From contig NZ_AFBG01000018.1 in the NCBI RefSeq assembly GCF_000204195.1, forward strand, positions 186,001 through 250,000: a DNA stretch of 64,000 nt, given 5' to 3'. Of this stretch, positions 34,453 through 43,039 are shown one piece after another. The translations under genes were made by a program, and so were the position numbers. The notes beneath the pieces are model-generated. The model had not been told where the DNA came from. It saw only the letters and a program-made list of their open reading frames with translations, and did no database searches. Origin of the DNA: Acidovorax radicis N35. GTDB lineage: Bacteria; Pseudomonadota; Gammaproteobacteria; Burkholderiales; Burkholderiaceae_C. The number at the start of each line of letters is the position of its first letter. The stretch's first letter is position 1.

Positions 34453-35876
34453 GGTGCGGCCTCCCAGCGAAACGCCTGCAGGTAGTGGTTGGCCAGCTTC
34501 ATGCCGTTGTCGAAAGCGATGCCTTGCACGTCCAGGCGGCCCAGCACGCCTTGTGTGGGCTGGTTGACCGAAGCGGCCAGGATGGTCATGTTGTACAGGC
34601 CGGGCAGCTTGCGGTAGGCCGACAGGCAGACCACCGCACGCAGTGGCAGGCTGCCGGGGTCTACGTAGCGTTCACTGCACTCGGCCGCCGTCTGGTGGCG
34701 GTTGCCGCGTTTTGGCAACTGCTCGTTGGCAAAGCTTTGCGAAAACACCCGGGCAAACCGCACGGCGCCCAGCGTGGGGGCGTTGTAGGCCTCGTAGGCC
34801 AGGCGAACCGCGCCGGTGTTGAAGTCACCGGCCACCACATCGCTGTCGGCCTGGCACTGCGTGCGCTCCAGGTTCAGGCCCGGAAAGCCCGGGTCGCGCC
34901 CCGAGCCCCAGCACCTTGCGAGCGCATCGTCGGGCACCGGCACGCGGTAGTTGCCGTGGCGCTGCTCCCGAAACGGCGCCTTCAAAAACCGATGCGTCAG
35001 CAGTTGCTGGTGCCCCATCAACTGCTTGGTCATCTCGCCATACGCGGGCTGGGTGATGGGCTCCGCATTGGCAGCGCGCTGCACCAGCGCCTGGGCGAAC
35101 TCGGCAGGGATCAAAAAGCTCACCTGTTCACCATCCAGCCGCTTGGCCACGTTGACACCCAGCACCCGTCCCGCATCGTCCACCGCAGGGCCACCGCTCA
35201 TGCCGGGGTTGAGCGTGCCGCCAAAGAAAATGCGCGGGTAAAAGCTGCGCTTCACCAGCCCGTTGTAGGTGCCCTCGGTCACGGCAAAACCAATGTCCAG
35301 CGGGTTGCCCAGCGAGTAGATGCGCTCGCCCTGTGCCAGGGCTTCGGGGGCAGGCCGAAAGCTCAGCACGGGTGCGGCTGCAGTGCGGCCCTTGGCGCGC
35401 AGCACGGCCAGGTCGCGCTGCACGTCAAACGCCAGCAGCTCGACCTCGCCCTCCAGCCCCTCCATCGTCACGTACACGCCCCGGTAACGCTCGGGCTCTA
35501 GCGCCAACTGGCTGGCCACATGAAAGTTGGTGACGATCAGGCCATCGGCAGAGACAAAAAAACCGGAGCCAATCGACGCCTGGGTGTCTGCATTGCGCAG
35601 TAGCGTGCGGATCTGCACCAGCTTGTCGCGCGACAGCTCGTAAATGCGCCGCGCATCGCGCGACAGCAGGGCCGCGTCGGCCGCTGTGGGCGCGGCGGCT
35701 GCGGCGCGCCCCGGTGTGGGTGCTGTTTCATCCACAAGGGCACTGCCCGCTGGGCGGGTGACCGGGGTGTTGGCAGCAGCGGGTTGTGAGGTGGACTGCG
35801 CGTGGGCCAGTGCGCAGAGCAGTAAAAGCAGCGACGAGGTCGCCAGCCGCAAGGGCCGAATCAAAGGGAAGGGCAT
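34449..35876 (-). CDS. Secreted trypsin-like serine protease (S1C/DegP-like)
   Basis: A 475-residue protein with a Sec signal peptide (LATSSLLLLLCALAHAQ). The trypsin-like triad is visible: His119 in TNFHVA, Asp155 in RDLAVL and Ser227 in NPGMSGGPA. No PDZ domain is evident; instead a C-terminal region of about 200 residues contains several cysteines and an FNTGAVRLAYEAYN block and is not recognised. Location is periplasmic. It is coupled to the FHA-membrane gene downstream. Divergent from the M14 peptidase gene. Confidence 0.86.
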   Translation of the reverse strand: MPFPLIRPLRLATSSLLLLLCALAHAQSTSQPAAANTPVTRPAGSALVDETAPTPGRAAAAAPTAADAALLSRDARRIYELSRDKLVQIRTLLRNADTQASIGSGFFVSADGLIVTNFHVASQLALEPERYRGVYVTMEGLEGEVELLAFDVQRDLAVLRAKGRTAAAPVLSFRPAPEALAQGERIYSLGNPLDIGFAVTEGTYNGLVKRSFYPRIFFGGTLNPGMSGGPAVDDAGRVLGVNVAKRLDGEQVSFLIPAEFAQALVQRAANAEPITQPAYGEMTKQLMGHQQLLTHRFLKAPFREQRHGNYRVPVPDDALARCWGSGRDPGFPGLNLERTQCQADSDVVAGDFNTGAVRLAYEAYNAPTLGAVRFARVFSQSFANEQLPKRGNRHQTAAECSERYVDPGSLPLRAVVCLSAYRKLPGLYNMTILAASVNQPTQGVLGRLDVQGIAFDNGMKLANHYLQAFRWEAAP

Positions 35877-35984
35877 CGCGGTATTCTATGAACGCCCTGC
35901 GACAAGCCTTTTGACGTTGTCCGTACAGTCGGCTCCGTCTGCCATTGGTCCTACCATTCACCAGCCACTCCGTCCCACGCACCC

Positions 35985-36926
35985 ATGCAACCCACCCACA
36001 CCTATCCCATCGGCACGCCCGGCCAACCCTGGGGCGCTGCAGAACGCGACCAGTGGCGTGCACGCCAAGTGCGCCAGCGCAGCTACGCCGACGACGTGCT
36101 CACGGCCATCGAGGCGCTGCGGGGCCGGTTTGACGTGGAGATGTATGGCGACGTGATTTATGCCGACGCACAGCACCCGGCAGAGCGCTTTCCCCTGCGG
36201 GCCCTGCGCAGTCGCGATTGGCAGCACGGCCTGCCCACCGTGCTGGTGACCGGGGGAGTGCACGGCTACGAGACGAGTGGCGTGCACGGCGCACTGCGGT
36301 TTGTGGACACGCAGGCCGAGCGCTTTGCCGGCCGCGCCAACCTGCTGGTGGTGCCGTGTGTGAGCCCCTGGGCGTACGAGCGGTTTCAGCGCTGGAACTT
36401 TGATGCCATCGACCCCAACCGGTCGTTCCGCGACGGCTCGCCCGCGCAGGAGTCCGCCGCCCTCATGCGCCTGCTGGCGCCGCTGCACGGCCAATTTTCC
36501 GCCCACATCGACCTGCACGAAACCACCAACACCGACGAATCCGAATACCGCCCTGCCGTCGCCGCGCGCGACGGCAAGGTGTTCGAGCCCTGCAGCATCC
36601 CCGACGGCTTCTACCTGGTGGACGACACCGACAACCCCCAGCCCGCCTTTCAGCGGGCCATCATCGAGGCCGTCAGCCGGGTGACGCACATCGCGCCTGC
36701 GGATGAGAAGAACGAGATCATTGGCTCGCCCGTCGTGGCGCCGGGTGTCATCCGATACGCGATGAAGCAGATGGGCCTGTGCGCGGGCATCAGCGGCGCC
36801 CGCTACACCACCACGACCGAGGTCTACCCGGACAGCCCCCGCGCCACGCCCGAGCAGTGCATTGAGGCGCAGGTGGCAGCGGTGTGTGCGGCGGTGGAGT
36901 TTTTGCTGGCCGACGCGCAGCGCTGA
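35985..36926 (+). CDS. M14 family zinc carboxypeptidase-like protein
   Basis: A 313-residue cytosolic peptidase. HGYETSG carries the first zinc ligands (His and Glu, near residues 93-96) and IDLHETTNTDES the second His (about 178). A DPNRSF block lies between them, typical of the M14 family. The C-terminal TEVYPDSP supplies the candidate catalytic Glu. It may remove C-terminal residues or deacylate small substrates. No neighbouring gene points to the substrate. Confidence 0.85.
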   Translation: MQPTHTYPIGTPGQPWGAAERDQWRARQVRQRSYADDVLTAIEALRGRFDVEMYGDVIYADAQHPAERFPLRALRSRDWQHGLPTVLVTGGVHGYETSGVHGALRFVDTQAERFAGRANLLVVPCVSPWAYERFQRWNFDAIDPNRSFRDGSPAQESAALMRLLAPLHGQFSAHIDLHETTNTDESEYRPAVAARDGKVFEPCSIPDGFYLVDDTDNPQPAFQRAIIEAVSRVTHIAPADEKNEIIGSPVVAPGVIRYAMKQMGLCAGISGARYTTTTEVYPDSPRATPEQCIEAQVAAVCAAVEFLLADAQR

Positions 36927-36981
36927 GGGTTGCGGCCCTGCGCGGCAGGGCTCGCAATTTTTAGCGCTCTCTTAGTGCTTG

Positions 36982-37299
36982 TTACCCAGCGCTTCCCAAA
37001 GCACCCAGCAACCGGGCGCTGACCTCGGCCTCATCCAGCGCCGCGAACGCCATGTTGTGCTGTTCCGTCAGCGGCCCATGGCCCGGCTCCATGCGGCCTG
37101 CGGCGTCGTAGCCCATGGCCTTGAACTTCCACACCCCGCCGACCAGCTTGAGCGAGCCCACATGCGCGCCATCGGCAGTGTGTACGGACACCACGCCAGC
37201 ATTGACGGGCGCCAGCTGCAACGGCCCTGCCACCGGGCCAGGCGGCACATGGGCGAAGGTGGGGGTGAATGTGGGTGGCAGGGGTGGGGTAGGGAGCAT
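36982..37299 (-). CDS. Hypothetical protein
   Basis: A 105-residue protein. A Pro-rich start (LPTPPLPPTFTPTFA) is followed by a beta-like region (VVSVHTADGAHVGSLKLVGGVWKFKA) and a GYDAAGRMEPGHGPLTEQH segment. Composition and GC bias support a real gene. No signal, membrane or catalytic motif. I do not recognise it. Confidence 0.6.
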   Translation of the reverse strand: MLPTPPLPPTFTPTFAHVPPGPVAGPLQLAPVNAGVVSVHTADGAHVGSLKLVGGVWKFKAMGYDAAGRMEPGHGPLTEQHNMAFAALDEAEVSARLLGALGSAG

Positions 37300-37559
37300 G
37301 GCGGTGTTTGTATCGCAAATGGCTTAGCGCTTGCTGCGCGGTAGCTCGCCCCGTGTACGGCGTGTAGCGTGTTGTGGATGCTTTACCGGCCGATACCAAG
37401 CTCAGCGCTGCACCCCATGGGAGACCATGGGCGGTTAGCATGGATCATGCAATTGGCCTCTAGCGCGTATCGCGCGTATCTGTCTCTTGCGGCCAGGTGT
37501 AGGCGGTGGCTACAGGCTGATGCCGGGCCGCAGGCTGGGCCGCTCTCAATCCTTGAGGC

Positions 37560-37754
37560 TCACCCCAGGGTGCCCAGCCTTTTTGCATACGAGTCCCTGC
37601 GTTTTACGGCATTTGCAGCCGTTTCCGTAGCGGCTTGGGCTGCCTTGGGACCCTTGTTCGCAGCAGCTTTGATCAATCCGAGCTTGTGAGCGGCATCTGC
37701 CTGCGCCCGCTTGAAAATGGCGATGAGTTCAGCATGGGCAACGGATGAATTCAC
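37560..37754 (-). CDS. Small Ala/Lys-rich hypothetical protein
   Basis: A 64-residue helical, Ala-rich, basic protein (NSSVAHAELIAIFKRAQADAA, cut to a short motif here as AELIAIFKRAQ, then AANKGPKAAQAATETAA). AGGAG lies five bases before the GTG at 37754; an upstream GTG at 37784 would lengthen it by ten residues. Directly downstream of the gene at 37787 on the same strand. Bases 37300-37559 hold nothing recognised. Function unknown. Confidence 0.55.
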   Translation of the reverse strand: MNSSVAHAELIAIFKRAQADAAHKLGLIKAAANKGPKAAQAATETAANAVKRRDSYAKRLGTLG

Positions 37755-37786
37755 AGGGACTCCTATATCTATCAGCGTCACCACCC

Positions 37787-38200
37787 TTAGAGTGTGACGT
37801 TGGTGCGAAGCAAGGCTGTTCTCAATTCGCGAGTAGCGGGTTTTGCAATATCAACCTTTTGAACAGCCAGATCGAACGGTGAGCCCGGCCTGATGCTGGT
37901 TGGCAATATCTTTTTTGCTGGATTCTTGGCAGGGTACGTGCCCTGACCTGGACACATGCGAACAGAAAACCCGAATTCTTCGAGCGCACCTTTCGCATAC
38001 AACTCTGCCAATTGTTGAAACGTCACGAAGGTTGAACGTTTAACGTCTTTGAATCCTGGCTGGCTGACGTCACGAACGATCTCGAATTTACCAAGTGAGT
38101 CTCGTTGTGTATCGGTGAACGGATGTAGTAAGAAAGTCTGACGAACTCCGTTTTTTTTGGACACCAGGGTGTGCTCGACGGCGATATCGGTTAGCAGCAT
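37787..38200 (-). CDS. Hypothetical protein of less GC-rich composition
   Basis: A 137-residue protein starting at an ATG preceded by GCGAGGAAAACAAT. It is visibly less GC-rich than its neighbours, with Asn, Lys, Thr and Ile more frequent. Segments include HPFTDTQRDSLGKFEIV, STFVTFQQLAELYAKGALEEF and a C-terminal AKPATRELRTALLR helix. No domain recognised. With the 37560 gene it forms a two-gene unit between the M14 gene and glnS, perhaps acquired. Function unknown. Confidence 0.6.
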   Translation of the reverse strand: MLLTDIAVEHTLVSKKNGVRQTFLLHPFTDTQRDSLGKFEIVRDVSQPGFKDVKRSTFVTFQQLAELYAKGALEEFGFSVRMCPGQGTYPAKNPAKKILPTSIRPGSPFDLAVQKVDIAKPATRELRTALLRTNVTL

Positions 38201-38447
38201 ATTGTTTTCCTCGCATTTCAAGCTGCAGCTTACAAAGCAGCAGCATTCGCCATTCCACCCATAGTCGCATACCGTGTTTTCAAACCAAGCCACTGGGGGT
38301 CTGGTGCCCCTTGAGATGCGAAGTGCTGACACGGGCAAACCTCACCCGGAGGGCGGGGGCTTTCACTGGGCGACAGCAAATGACAGATCCATATTGCACT
38401 GTGACCGACCGCTTGAATCCGCTGTCGAAAGCTGTCATCAGTCCAAA

Positions 38448-38489
38448 AGAAAACGGCCAGCAAATATAGAAATCTGCTGGCCTTCTTTT
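38448..38489. terminator. glnS: Bidirectional terminator after glnS
   Basis: Stem GGCCAGCA (38455-38462) and TGCTGGCC (38475-38482) with a T-rich run after it on both strands (TTCTTTTC on plus, GTTTTCTTTTGG on minus). It fits the end of the glnS transcript on the minus strand. The 300 bases from 38201 to 38503 hold otherwise only the leader of the 37787 gene. Confidence 0.85.
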
Positions 38490-38503
38490 CAATCAGGAGG
38501 TAA

Positions 38504-40339
38504 TCACTTCCCCCACGAATCCTTCAACCCCACCGCCAAGTTAAACACTGGTTTCTCTGCCCGGTGATCCACCCGGTCCGCCACAAAGTACCCGTGCCGC
38601 TCAAACTGAAACTTATCGTCCCGCTTCGCATTGGCCAGTGACGGCTCCACGATGGCAGTCACCACCTTCAGGCTGTTCGGGTTCAGGCTTTCAATGAAGT
38701 CCTTGCCACCCGCATCGGGCTGGGCTTCCAGGAACAGGCGGTCGTACATGCGCACTTCGGCGTTCACGCCGTCGGCCACGCCGACCCAGGTGATGGCGGC
38801 TTTCACCTTCACGCTGTCGGCGCCGGGGGTGCCGCTCTTGGTGTCGGGCACCACGGTGGCCAGCACTGCGGTGATGGTGCCGTTGGCATCCTTGGTGCAG
38901 CCGGTGCATTCGATGACGTAGCCGCCCTTCAGGCGCACCTTGTTGCCGGGGAACAAACGCTTGTAGCCCTTGGGGGGCACTTCTTCAAAGTCTTCGCGCT
39001 CGATCCACACCTCTTTGCCAATGGTGAAGTGGCGGGTGGGCGATTCGACGCCTTCCGGTGGGTGGGGCAGGGCGGGCAGGGTGCAGGGCTCCAGGTGGCC
39101 GGCACCCATGACGTCGTCCCAGTTGGTGAGCACCAGCTTGACGGGGTTGAGCACGGCCATGCCACGGTAGGCCTTGAGCTCCAGATCTTCGCGCAGGCAG
39201 CCTTCCAGTGTGCTGTAGTCGATCCAGCTGTCGCTCTTGGTCACGCCGATGCGGTCGGCAAACACCTGCAGCGATTCGGGCGTGTAGCCGCGGCGGCGCA
39301 GGCCGACGATGGTTGGCATGCGGGGGTCGTCCCAGCCGCTCACTTTATGGTCATACACCAGCTGGGCCAGCTTGCGTTTGCTGGTGATGACGTAGGTGAG
39401 GTTCAGGCGTGCAAATTCGTACTGGCGGGGGGGCGGGCTGGCCAGCAGGCCACCTTCGGTCAAGCGCTCCAGCAGCCAGTCGTAGAAGGGGCGCTGGTCT
39501 TCAAATTCGAGCGTGCACAGGCTGTGGGTGATCTGCTCCAGCGCGTCTTCGATGGGGTGCGCGTAGGTGTACATCGGGTAGATGCACCAGGTATCGCCCG
39601 TGTTGTGGTGTGTTGCGCGGCGGATGCGGTAGATGGCCGGGTCGCGCATGTTGATGTTGGGGCTGGCCATGTCGATCTTGGCGCGCAGCACCATCGATCC
39701 GTCTTCGTGCTGGCCGTCGCGCATTTCACGAAAGCGGGCCAGGTTTTCGGCCGGAGTGCGGGTGCGGAAGGGGCTGTCCACGCCAGGCTTGCCAAAGTCG
39801 CCCCGGTTGGCGCGCATTTGTTCTACGGTTTGTTCGTCCACATAGGCGTGGCCGGCTTCGATCAGCGCTTCGGCGGCGCGGTACATGAAGCCGAAGTAGT
39901 CGCTGGCCTGGTAGGGGGCTGCATCGGGGCTGCCGTTCCAGTCATAACCCAGCCATTTCACCGCGTCGATGATGCTGTTGACGTATTCGGTGTCTTCTTT
40001 TTCGGGGTTGGTGTCGTCAAAGCGCAGGTGGCACACGCCGCCGTAGTCGCGCGCCAGGCCGAAGTTGATGCAGATGCTCTTGGCATGGCCGATGTGCAGG
40101 TAGCCATTGGGCTCGGGCGGGAAACGGGTGCGGATCTTGGCAGGGTCAGGCTCGCCCTGGGCATGGTGGGCGGCGTCGCCGGGGGCGCCGGCCCAGCGGC
40201 GGGTGGTGTAGGTGCCTTTTTCCAGGTCACTTTCGATGATCTGGCGCAGAAAATTGCTGGGCTTGGCAGCTTCTGGGGCTGCCGAAGGGGCAGCGCCGGG
40301 GGTGTTGGCGGCTGTGTTGGCGGGGTTTTGGGTGCTCAT
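38504..40339 (-). CDS. glnS: Glutaminyl-tRNA synthetase
   Basis: A 611-residue class I synthetase that charges tRNA-Gln with glutamine. PPEPNGYLHIGHAKSI contains the HIGH motif at 82-85, RFDDTNPEKEDTEYV follows, and VITSKRKLAQLV replaces the KMSKS loop. The C-terminal beta-barrel anticodon domain is complete. The N-terminus has a 25-residue Ala/Pro-rich extension before the catalytic core. The start is the ATG at 40337-40339. A clear terminator lies downstream. Confidence 0.95.
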   Translation of the reverse strand: MSTQNPANTAANTPGAAPSAAPEAAKPSNFLRQIIESDLEKGTYTTRRWAGAPGDAAHHAQGEPDPAKIRTRFPPEPNGYLHIGHAKSICINFGLARDYGGVCHLRFDDTNPEKEDTEYVNSIIDAVKWLGYDWNGSPDAAPYQASDYFGFMYRAAEALIEAGHAYVDEQTVEQMRANRGDFGKPGVDSPFRTRTPAENLARFREMRDGQHEDGSMVLRAKIDMASPNINMRDPAIYRIRRATHHNTGDTWCIYPMYTYAHPIEDALEQITHSLCTLEFEDQRPFYDWLLERLTEGGLLASPPPRQYEFARLNLTYVITSKRKLAQLVYDHKVSGWDDPRMPTIVGLRRRGYTPESLQVFADRIGVTKSDSWIDYSTLEGCLREDLELKAYRGMAVLNPVKLVLTNWDDVMGAGHLEPCTLPALPHPPEGVESPTRHFTIGKEVWIEREDFEEVPPKGYKRLFPGNKVRLKGGYVIECTGCTKDANGTITAVLATVVPDTKSGTPGADSVKVKAAITWVGVADGVNAEVRMYDRLFLEAQPDAGGKDFIESLNPNSLKVVTAIVEPSLANAKRDDKFQFERHGYFVADRVDHRAEKPVFNLAVGLKDSWGK

Positions 40340-40511
40340 TGGGCCATTTTAGGCGCCGGTTTCGTGATGGTTTACGCATAGAAACGGGCGCGTATACGTC
40401 CAGACACAACGTAAAGACGATTTTGTGCCATCCTTTTGCCTACTTGGTGCGTTATGTACCGGTGAGGTGAGTCCATTTGGCTGGCTGCCCTCGCTCAAAC
40501 AGGAGATTTCC

Positions 40512-40862
40512 ATGACGAAAACCCGTTCTATCTATGCCTTGGCTGCTTCGGCTGGTGTGGCGCTGGCATTGCTGGCCGGCACGGGCGCAGCCCAAGCCCG
40601 CGACGTAAATTGGTCGGTGGGCATTGGCGTGCCTGGTGTGGTGGTGGGGGCCAGCAATGGCTACTACGCACCCGCCCCCACCTATTACGCGCCTCCACCA
40701 CCCGTGTACTACGCACCACCCCGGCCTGTGTATTACGCGCCCGCCCCAGCGTACTACGCCCCCCCTCCGGTGGTTTATTACGGTGATCGCGGCTACCGCC
40801 ACCATCGCCATCATGACCACGGCCATCGCGGCCATGGCCACAACGGCCATTGGGACCGCTGA
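40512..40862 (+). CDS. Secreted Tyr/Pro-rich repeat protein
   Basis: A 116-residue protein with a signal peptide (SIYALAASAGVALALLAGTGAAQA), a short conserved block (VNWSVGIGVPGVVVGA), then tandem Tyr-Tyr-Ala-Pro-Pro units (YYAPAPTYYAPPPPVYYAPP) and a His-rich tail (HHRHHDHGHRGHGHNGHW). It resembles small envelope proteins of Burkholderiales with VNWSVGI-type starts. The His tail could bind metal. AGGAG lies before the ATG. Function unknown. Confidence 0.8.
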   Translation: MTKTRSIYALAASAGVALALLAGTGAAQARDVNWSVGIGVPGVVVGASNGYYAPAPTYYAPPPPVYYAPPRPVYYAPAPAYYAPPPVVYYGDRGYRHHRHHDHGHRGHGHNGHWDR

Positions 40863-40930
40863 TCGGCGGCTGGCCCGCGGGCCAGTCTGTTGATCATTTG
40901 TAACCAACCTCTTGGGCGCCAGTCGCTCAC

Positions 40931-40985
40931 AGGCAGCGTCTTTGCACAGGCTGCCTTTTACAGCGGCCCTTCGGGGCCGTTTTTC
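40931..40985 (+). terminator. Terminator pair after the Tyr/Pro-rich gene
   Basis: A first hairpin AGGCAGC...GCTGCCT (40931-40956) is followed by TTTTA. A second, stronger stem CGGCCC-TTCG-GGGCCG (40964-40979) with a UUCG tetraloop is followed by TTTTTC. Confidence 0.8.
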
Positions 40986-41080
40986 TTTGGGTGCGCGCTT
41001 TTCGGGTTGCGCACGGGGCGCCGCATAATCCCGCACTCTGGCCTGCCAGCGTGGCAGGCGCAACGCCCTCGGAGTGCTGC

Positions 41081-41557
41081 ATGTCTGTGAAGAAGAAAAC
41101 CGTTTTTGTCTTGAATGGCCCCAACCTGAACCTGCTGGGCACCCGCGAGCCCGCCGTGTATGGGGCAGCGACGTTGGCCGATGTTGAAAAGCTGTGCGCA
41201 GACGCCTGCGAGCGCCATGGTTTTGCGCTGCGCTTTCACCAAAGCAACCACGAAGGCGCACTGGTGGACTGGATTCACGAGGCCGGCCGCCTGCACGCGG
41301 CGGGGGAGCTGGCAGGCGTAGTGATCAATGCTGGGGCCTACACCCACACCAGCATTGCATTGCACGATGCCACCAAGGGCACGGGCATCACGCTGATTGA
41401 GTTGCATATCAGCAACGTGCATGCGCGCGAGGCGTTCCGCCACCATTCCTACATGGCGGCAGCCGCCAAGGCGGTGATGTGCGGCTTTGGCGTGCTGGGC
41501 TACGGCTTGGCGATTGACGGCCTGGCGCAATTGCTGGCCCAGCAGCCTGCGGCCTGA
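41081..41557 (+). CDS. aroQ: 3-dehydroquinate dehydratase, type II
   Basis: A 158-residue enzyme of the shikimate pathway. [20 protein letters not shown] carries the flexible loop with catalytic Arg22 and Tyr27, NAGAYTHTS and [15 protein letters not shown] (His114 catalytic) follow. The ATG at 41081 has GGAG upstream. A strong hairpin (GCCTGCCA/TGGCAGGC, 41041-41059) lies between terminator and start. Forms dodecamers in the cytosol. The downstream gene is arfB, not the accB often found after aroQ in this group. Confidence 0.94.
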   Translation: MSVKKKTVFVLNGPNLNLLGTREPAVYGAATLADVEKLCADACERHGFALRFHQSNHEGALVDWIHEAGRLHAAGELAGVVINAGAYTHTSIALHDATKGTGITLIELHISNVHAREAFRHHSYMAAAAKAVMCGFGVLGYGLAIDGLAQLLAQQPAA

Positions 41558-41595
41558 CGCCGCGCAGGCAAGGGGACAAATAGATCAATAGATAT

Positions 41596-42012
41596 ATGGC
41601 CTCCCCATTGCCCCTGCAGGTGTCTGAGGACGAGGTAGAAATCACCGCCATGCGCGCCCAGGGTGCGGGCGGGCAGAACGTCAACAAGGTATCTAGCGCG
41701 GTGCACCTGCGTTTTGACGTGGCCGCATCGTCGCTGCCCGAGGACGTGAAGGAGCGCCTGCTGGCCCTGCGCGACACCCGCATCACGCAAGAGGGAGTGG
41801 TGGTCATCAAGGCCCAGCAGTACCGCAGCCAGGACCAGAACCGCACCGATGCGCTGGAGCGCCTGAATGCGCTGGTCAACACCGTCGCCGTGCCGCCCCG
41901 CGTGCGGCGTGCCACCAAGCCCACCTATGGCTCCAAGCAACGGCGGCTTGCGGGCAAGACCCAGCGCAGCGAGACCAAGGCGCTGCGGGGCCGGGTGCGC
42001 GACAGGTCTTGA
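41596..42012 (+). CDS. arfB: Alternative ribosome-rescue factor ArfB
   Basis: A 138-residue peptidyl-tRNA hydrolase (YaeJ/ArfB). RAQGAGGQNVNKVSSAV carries the GGQ at residues 25-27, which cleaves peptidyl-tRNA on stalled ribosomes. The basic C-terminal tail (KPTYGSKQRRLAGKTQRSETKALRGR, read as clusters of Lys and Arg) matches the mRNA-channel anchor of ArfB. Length fits ArfB and is far shorter than RF1/RF2. 38 bases after aroQ. Confidence 0.92.
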   Translation: MASPLPLQVSEDEVEITAMRAQGAGGQNVNKVSSAVHLRFDVAASSLPEDVKERLLALRDTRITQEGVVVIKAQQYRSQDQNRTDALERLNALVNTVAVPPRVRRATKPTYGSKQRRLAGKTQRSETKALRGRVRDRS

Positions 42013-42156
42013 ACGGGGGAGGCGGTGCAGCGGGCATCTGCACGGCCCTCGTCAAGGGTGCATTGGCATCACCCGTAGAACAATCTGTCCGGCTCGCAGG
42101 GCTTGGTATCGGAGGGCATCGGTCCTACATTCATTGCATTCACGGATGGAATTGCC

Positions 42157-42999
42157 ATGTCTGCCTCTGCCCAAGCCCCTACCTCTGCCCCTGCTGTTGT
42201 TCCCGCGCTGTTTGTTTCGCACGGCGCGCCGCTGTTCGCCATCGATGCCGGCACCACCGGCCCGGCGCTCACGCAGTGGGGTGAAGGCCTGCGCGCGCAA
42301 TACCCCGGTCTACGCGGCGTGGTCATCATGTCGCCGCACTGGATGGCGCGCTCTCCACAGGTCATGATGGGGCCGCAGCCTGCCACCTGGCACGACTTTG
42401 GTGGCTTTCCCCCGGCGCTGTACCAGTTGCAATACCCAGCCCCTGGCTCGCCCACATTGGCGCAAGAGGTGCTGGGCCTGCTGCAGGCCGCGGGTGTGGC
42501 CGCACAGGGCGATGCCGCGCGCCCCTTTGACCATGGCGCCTGGGTGCCGCTGATGCATTTGTTCCCACAGGCCGATGTGCCCGTGGTGCAGGTGGCGCTG
42601 CCCGTGGGGGCAGGCCCGGCGGAGGTCTACGCGCTGGGCGCCGCCTTGCGCAGCCTGCGCAGCCAGGGCGTGCTGGTGGTGGGCTCGGGCAGCATGACGC
42701 ACAACCTGGCCGAGTTTTTTGGCGGCGAGCGCGAGCCCGCACCCTATGTGCTGGAGTTCAGCCGCTGGATTGAGGATGCGCTGGCGCGTGGCGACATGGC
42801 CGCGTTGCTCAACTACCGCAGCCAGGCGCCGCATGCCAGCCGCGCGCACCCGACCGAAGACCATTTCTTGCCCATTTTCTTCGCGCTGGGCGCGGCGGGC
42901 GACGACCTGTACGCAAACTACTTGAGCCGCGAGGTGATGTACAGCATGCTGTCGATGGATGCTTTTGCCCTGGAGCCCGTCGCAGGACGGGTGGGTTAA
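42157..42999 (+). CDS. DODA-type extradiol aromatic ring-opening dioxygenase (LigB/YgiD family)
   Basis: A 280-residue protein. ALFVSHGAPLFAID and MSPHWMAR supply the metal His residues; WHDFGGFPPALYQLQYPAPGSP and FDHGAWVPLMHLFPQADVPVVQV match E. coli YgiD closely; THNL and EDHFLPIFFALGAA follow. YgiD opens L-DOPA at the 4,5 position. The ATG at 42157 is used; an upstream GTG/ATG extension lacks conservation. The substrate here may be another catechol. Confidence 0.88.
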   Translation: MSASAQAPTSAPAVVPALFVSHGAPLFAIDAGTTGPALTQWGEGLRAQYPGLRGVVIMSPHWMARSPQVMMGPQPATWHDFGGFPPALYQLQYPAPGSPTLAQEVLGLLQAAGVAAQGDAARPFDHGAWVPLMHLFPQADVPVVQVALPVGAGPAEVYALGAALRSLRSQGVLVVGSGSMTHNLAEFFGGEREPAPYVLEFSRWIEDALARGDMAALLNYRSQAPHASRAHPTEDHFLPIFFALGAAGDDLYANYLSREVMYSMLSMDAFALEPVAGRVG

Positions 43000-43002
43000 G
43001 TA

Positions 43003-43039
43003 AAATTTCTAGCTAAAACTGCCGCTGGCGCTTGTCTAT
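43003..43039. repeat. Truncated intergenic repeat, copy j
   Basis: Half of the dispersed element (CTAGCTAAAACTGCCGCTGGCGCTTGTCTATG). It ends at the start codon of the following esterase gene, so the remnant supplies the immediate leader of that gene. Confidence 0.6.

Noticed and set aside
40660-40780. Short tandem repeats resembling a CRISPR array
   Set aside because: They encode Tyr-Tyr-Ala-Pro-Pro units within a secreted protein; there are no spacers.
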